Source of the DNA: Amycolatopsis iheyensis
GTDB lineage: Bacteria; Actinomycetota; Actinomycetes; Mycobacteriales; Pseudonocardiaceae
Assembly (NCBI RefSeq): GCF_024703995.1
Contig: NZ_JAMXQV010000001.1
Span: forward strand, 434,001-498,000
DNA length: 64,000 nucleotides
Direction: 5' to 3'
The stretch's first letter is position 1. Each line of letters begins with the position of its first letter. The position numbers and the translations under genes were made by a program. Of this stretch, positions 62,624 through 64,000 are shown piece after piece. Under the pieces are notes generated by a model, which worked only from the letters and a program-made list of their open reading frames with translations, did not search any database and had not been told where the DNA came from.

Positions 62624-63946
62624 CTAGAGAAGGACGGCGCCTTCCATGACGCCGATGGCGCGCAGGTCGCGGTACCAGCGCTCGACCGGGTGCTCCTTGA
62701 CGAAGCCGTGCCCGCCCAGCAGCTGCACACCCGCGCTGCCGATCTGCATGCCCTTGTCCGTGGCCAGCTTGCGCGCCAGCGCGACCTCCCGCGCATACGG
62801 CTTGCCCTGCTCGGCCCGCGCCGCGGCACGCAGTGTCACCAGCCGCAGGCCCTCCAGCTCGATCGCGATGTCCGCGACGGAGAACGCCACGGCCTGCCGG
62901 TGGCTGATCGGCTCGCCGAACGCGACGCGCTCGTTCACGTACGGCACGACGTAGTCGAGGACGGCCTTCGCGGTGCCGGCGGCCAGCGCCGCCCAGCCCA
63001 GCCGCGAGAGCCGGACGAGGTCGGTGAAGACGTCGAGCTTGCCGCCGCCCAGCAGCGCGCCCGCGGGCAGCGCGACGTTCGAAAGGTGCAGCTTGCCGGT
63101 CGCGGCGCCGCGCAGGCCCATCGCCGGCTCGCCCTCGATGGTCACCCCGGCGTTCGACGACTCGACCAGGAACAGCGCCGGGCCGCGGCCTTCGAGGTCG
63201 GCCGAGACGATGAACAGCTCGGCCTGCGCCGCGCGCGGGACCAGCGACTTCACGCCGTCGAGCTGGTAGCCCTTCGGCGTGCGACGCGCCTTCGTCGCGG
63301 GCTTGAACGGGTCGTAGAGCGCTTTCTGCTCCTGCAGCGCGAGTGCCGCGGCGGGCACGTTCTCGCCGACGAACGCGGGCAGGTAGTCGGCCTGCTGCTG
63401 CTCGTCGCCCCAGCTGACCAGCGCGGTGCTGACGGCGGACGGCGCGAGCACGGCGACGGCCAGGCCCAGGTCGCCGTGCGCGAGCGCCTCCGCGACGAGC
63501 GCGTTGGTCACGACCGAGCGCTCGGCGCCGACGCCGCCGAGCTCCTCGGGGATGCCGACCAGGCTGATGCCCAGCTCGGCGGCCCGGCTCAGCAGGCCTT
63601 CGGGCGCCTCGAGCTTGGCGTCGGCGTCCGCGGCGGCCGGGCGCAGCTGCTCGGCGGCGAACTCGGTCACCGTCTCGACGATGAGCTGCTGGTCTTCGCT
63701 CGGGGTGAGGTCGAACAGCCCGGTGTCCTCGGCGGGCGCGAGCCGGGCGGGCTGGCCCAGCTTCCGCGCCGACTTGAACGACCGGGTCGCCGCGCCGGCG
63801 ACGCGGAAGCCGTTGCGGGTCCCCGCCGTGACCAGGCCTTCGATGGGCTTGCGCAGCCCTGACCGGTCGACGACCTTGCTCCCGGCCAGCCGGGTCAGCG
63901 CGGACAGTCCCCAGCCCATCGCGTCCCGTTTCCTTGGCGCAGCCAT
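62624..63946 (-). CDS. fadE24: Acyl-CoA dehydrogenase FadE24-like
   Basis: 440 residues. Long basic N-terminus (about 60 residues: PRKRDAMGWGLSALTRLAGS), then the acyl-CoA dehydrogenase fold with DLTPSEDQQLIVETVTEFAA and GSAGVQLLGGHGFVKEHPVE; the C-terminus ends in VMEGAVLL. Diverged FAD-loop: no GGGSD. Probably a partner subunit for FadE23. The ATG at 63946 has GGAGGG 4 nt upstream; a GTG-free ATG four codons earlier exists. Behind the CTACT-N4-AGTAG operator. Confidence 0.88.
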   Translation of the reverse strand: MAAPRKRDAMGWGLSALTRLAGSKVVDRSGLRKPIEGLVTAGTRNGFRVAGAATRSFKSARKLGQPARLAPAEDTGLFDLTPSEDQQLIVETVTEFAAEQLRPAAADADAKLEAPEGLLSRAAELGISLVGIPEELGGVGAERSVVTNALVAEALAHGDLGLAVAVLAPSAVSTALVSWGDEQQQADYLPAFVGENVPAAALALQEQKALYDPFKPATKARRTPKGYQLDGVKSLVPRAAQAELFIVSADLEGRGPALFLVESSNAGVTIEGEPAMGLRGAATGKLHLSNVALPAGALLGGGKLDVFTDLVRLSRLGWAALAAGTAKAVLDYVVPYVNERVAFGEPISHRQAVAFSVADIAIELEGLRLVTLRAAARAEQGKPYAREVALARKLATDKGMQIGSAGVQLLGGHGFVKEHPVERWYRDLRAIGVMEGAVLL

Positions 63947-63964
63947 GTGGCCCTCCATCCCGTT

Positions 63965-63982
63965 ACCTACTCGTCAGTAGGT
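63965..63982. promoter_or_regulatory. TetR-type operator upstream of fadE24-fadE23
   Basis: ACCTACT-CGTC-AGTAGGT, perfect 7-bp arms, 18 nt before the fadE24 start. Same CTACT-N4-AGTAG core as the operator at 6901-6918. Confidence 0.75.
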
Positions 63983-64000
63983 TAACCCGGGAGACGGCAA

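Overview
The window is about 72% GC, densely packed, uses GTG and TTG starts freely and carries marker genes of Actinomycetia: a WhiB protein, a SigR/RsrA pair, a Kgd-type 2-oxoglutarate enzyme, ribosomal protein bL37 and paired fadE genes. Gene content and local order fit the family Pseudonocardiaceae, most likely Amycolatopsis or a close relative. The genus is inferred from overall resemblance, not from a marker such as 16S rRNA. No rRNA, tRNA, CRISPR array, insertion sequence or transposase was seen. This is core-type chromosome with a few accessory spots.

Layout. 0-7 kb: the redox/nitrosative regulatory locus sigR-rsrA, the 24-residue ribosomal protein bL37 on the opposite strand, a biotinyl-domain protein, the PdtaS-type sensor kinase, whiB1 behind two CRP-type sites, a lipid/diacylglycerol kinase, a membrane protein, an acetyltransferase and a phosphatase. 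From memory, this order parallels the M. tuberculosis Rv3223c-Rv3214 region. 7-20 kb: a DUF4442 hotdog protein, a secreted protein, a Tat-exported cholesterol oxidase, MarR plus SRPBCC, RmlC, malic enzyme, a branched-polyamine-synthase-like protein, a four-gene glycine-betaine-type ABC importer, LysE, a luciferase-like oxidoreductase and an acetyltransferase. 20-31 kb: kgd, a DUF4291 protein, a 1248-residue fused ABC exporter with one degenerate ATP site, and a two-gene ABC-2 exporter. 31-45 kb: a two-component system, an acyltransferase, alanine dehydrogenase, a quinone-oxidoreductase-like protein, a decayed patch, a secreted M43 metalloprotease, a PucR regulator, a methyltransferase, an aromatic-ring FAD monooxygenase, and metY-metX behind a structured leader. 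45-54.5 kb: an AurF-like diiron protein with a divergent TetR gene; then a BkaR-like TetR gene and the acyl-CoA carboxylase/acyl-CoA dehydrogenase operon, linked by shared operators. 54.5-57 kb: a YbaB / type VII target / large WXG-like protein cassette. 57-64 kb: SDR, PhaC-like hydrolase, a phage-like amidase pair, a low-GC orphan gene with a nucleoside-deoxyribosyltransferase/TIR-like pattern, and the fadE23-fadE24 pair.

How genes work together. Central carbon and nitrogen: malic enzyme, Kgd, alanine dehydrogenase and the carboxylase operon (probably leucine/branched-chain acyl-CoA breakdown). Sulfur: MetY and MetX convert homoserine to O-acetylhomoserine and then homocysteine. Stress control: SigR/RsrA, WhiB1 and PdtaS.

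Most unusual signals: (1) two intergenic imperfect palindromes built from a CGCGTGATC unit on a strict 21-bp ladder (about 5.65 and 25.5 kb); (2) the low-GC orphan at 60.7 kb; (3) the type VII-linked cassette with a 35-residue tandem repeat; (4) one dyad, CTACT-N4-AGTAG, upstream of both the DUF4442 gene and fadE24, 57 kb apart; (5) the TetR operator set around 48.5-49.7 kb, including a decayed copy; (6) six genes with a TANNNT box 6-8 nt before the start codon, implying leaderless mRNAs.
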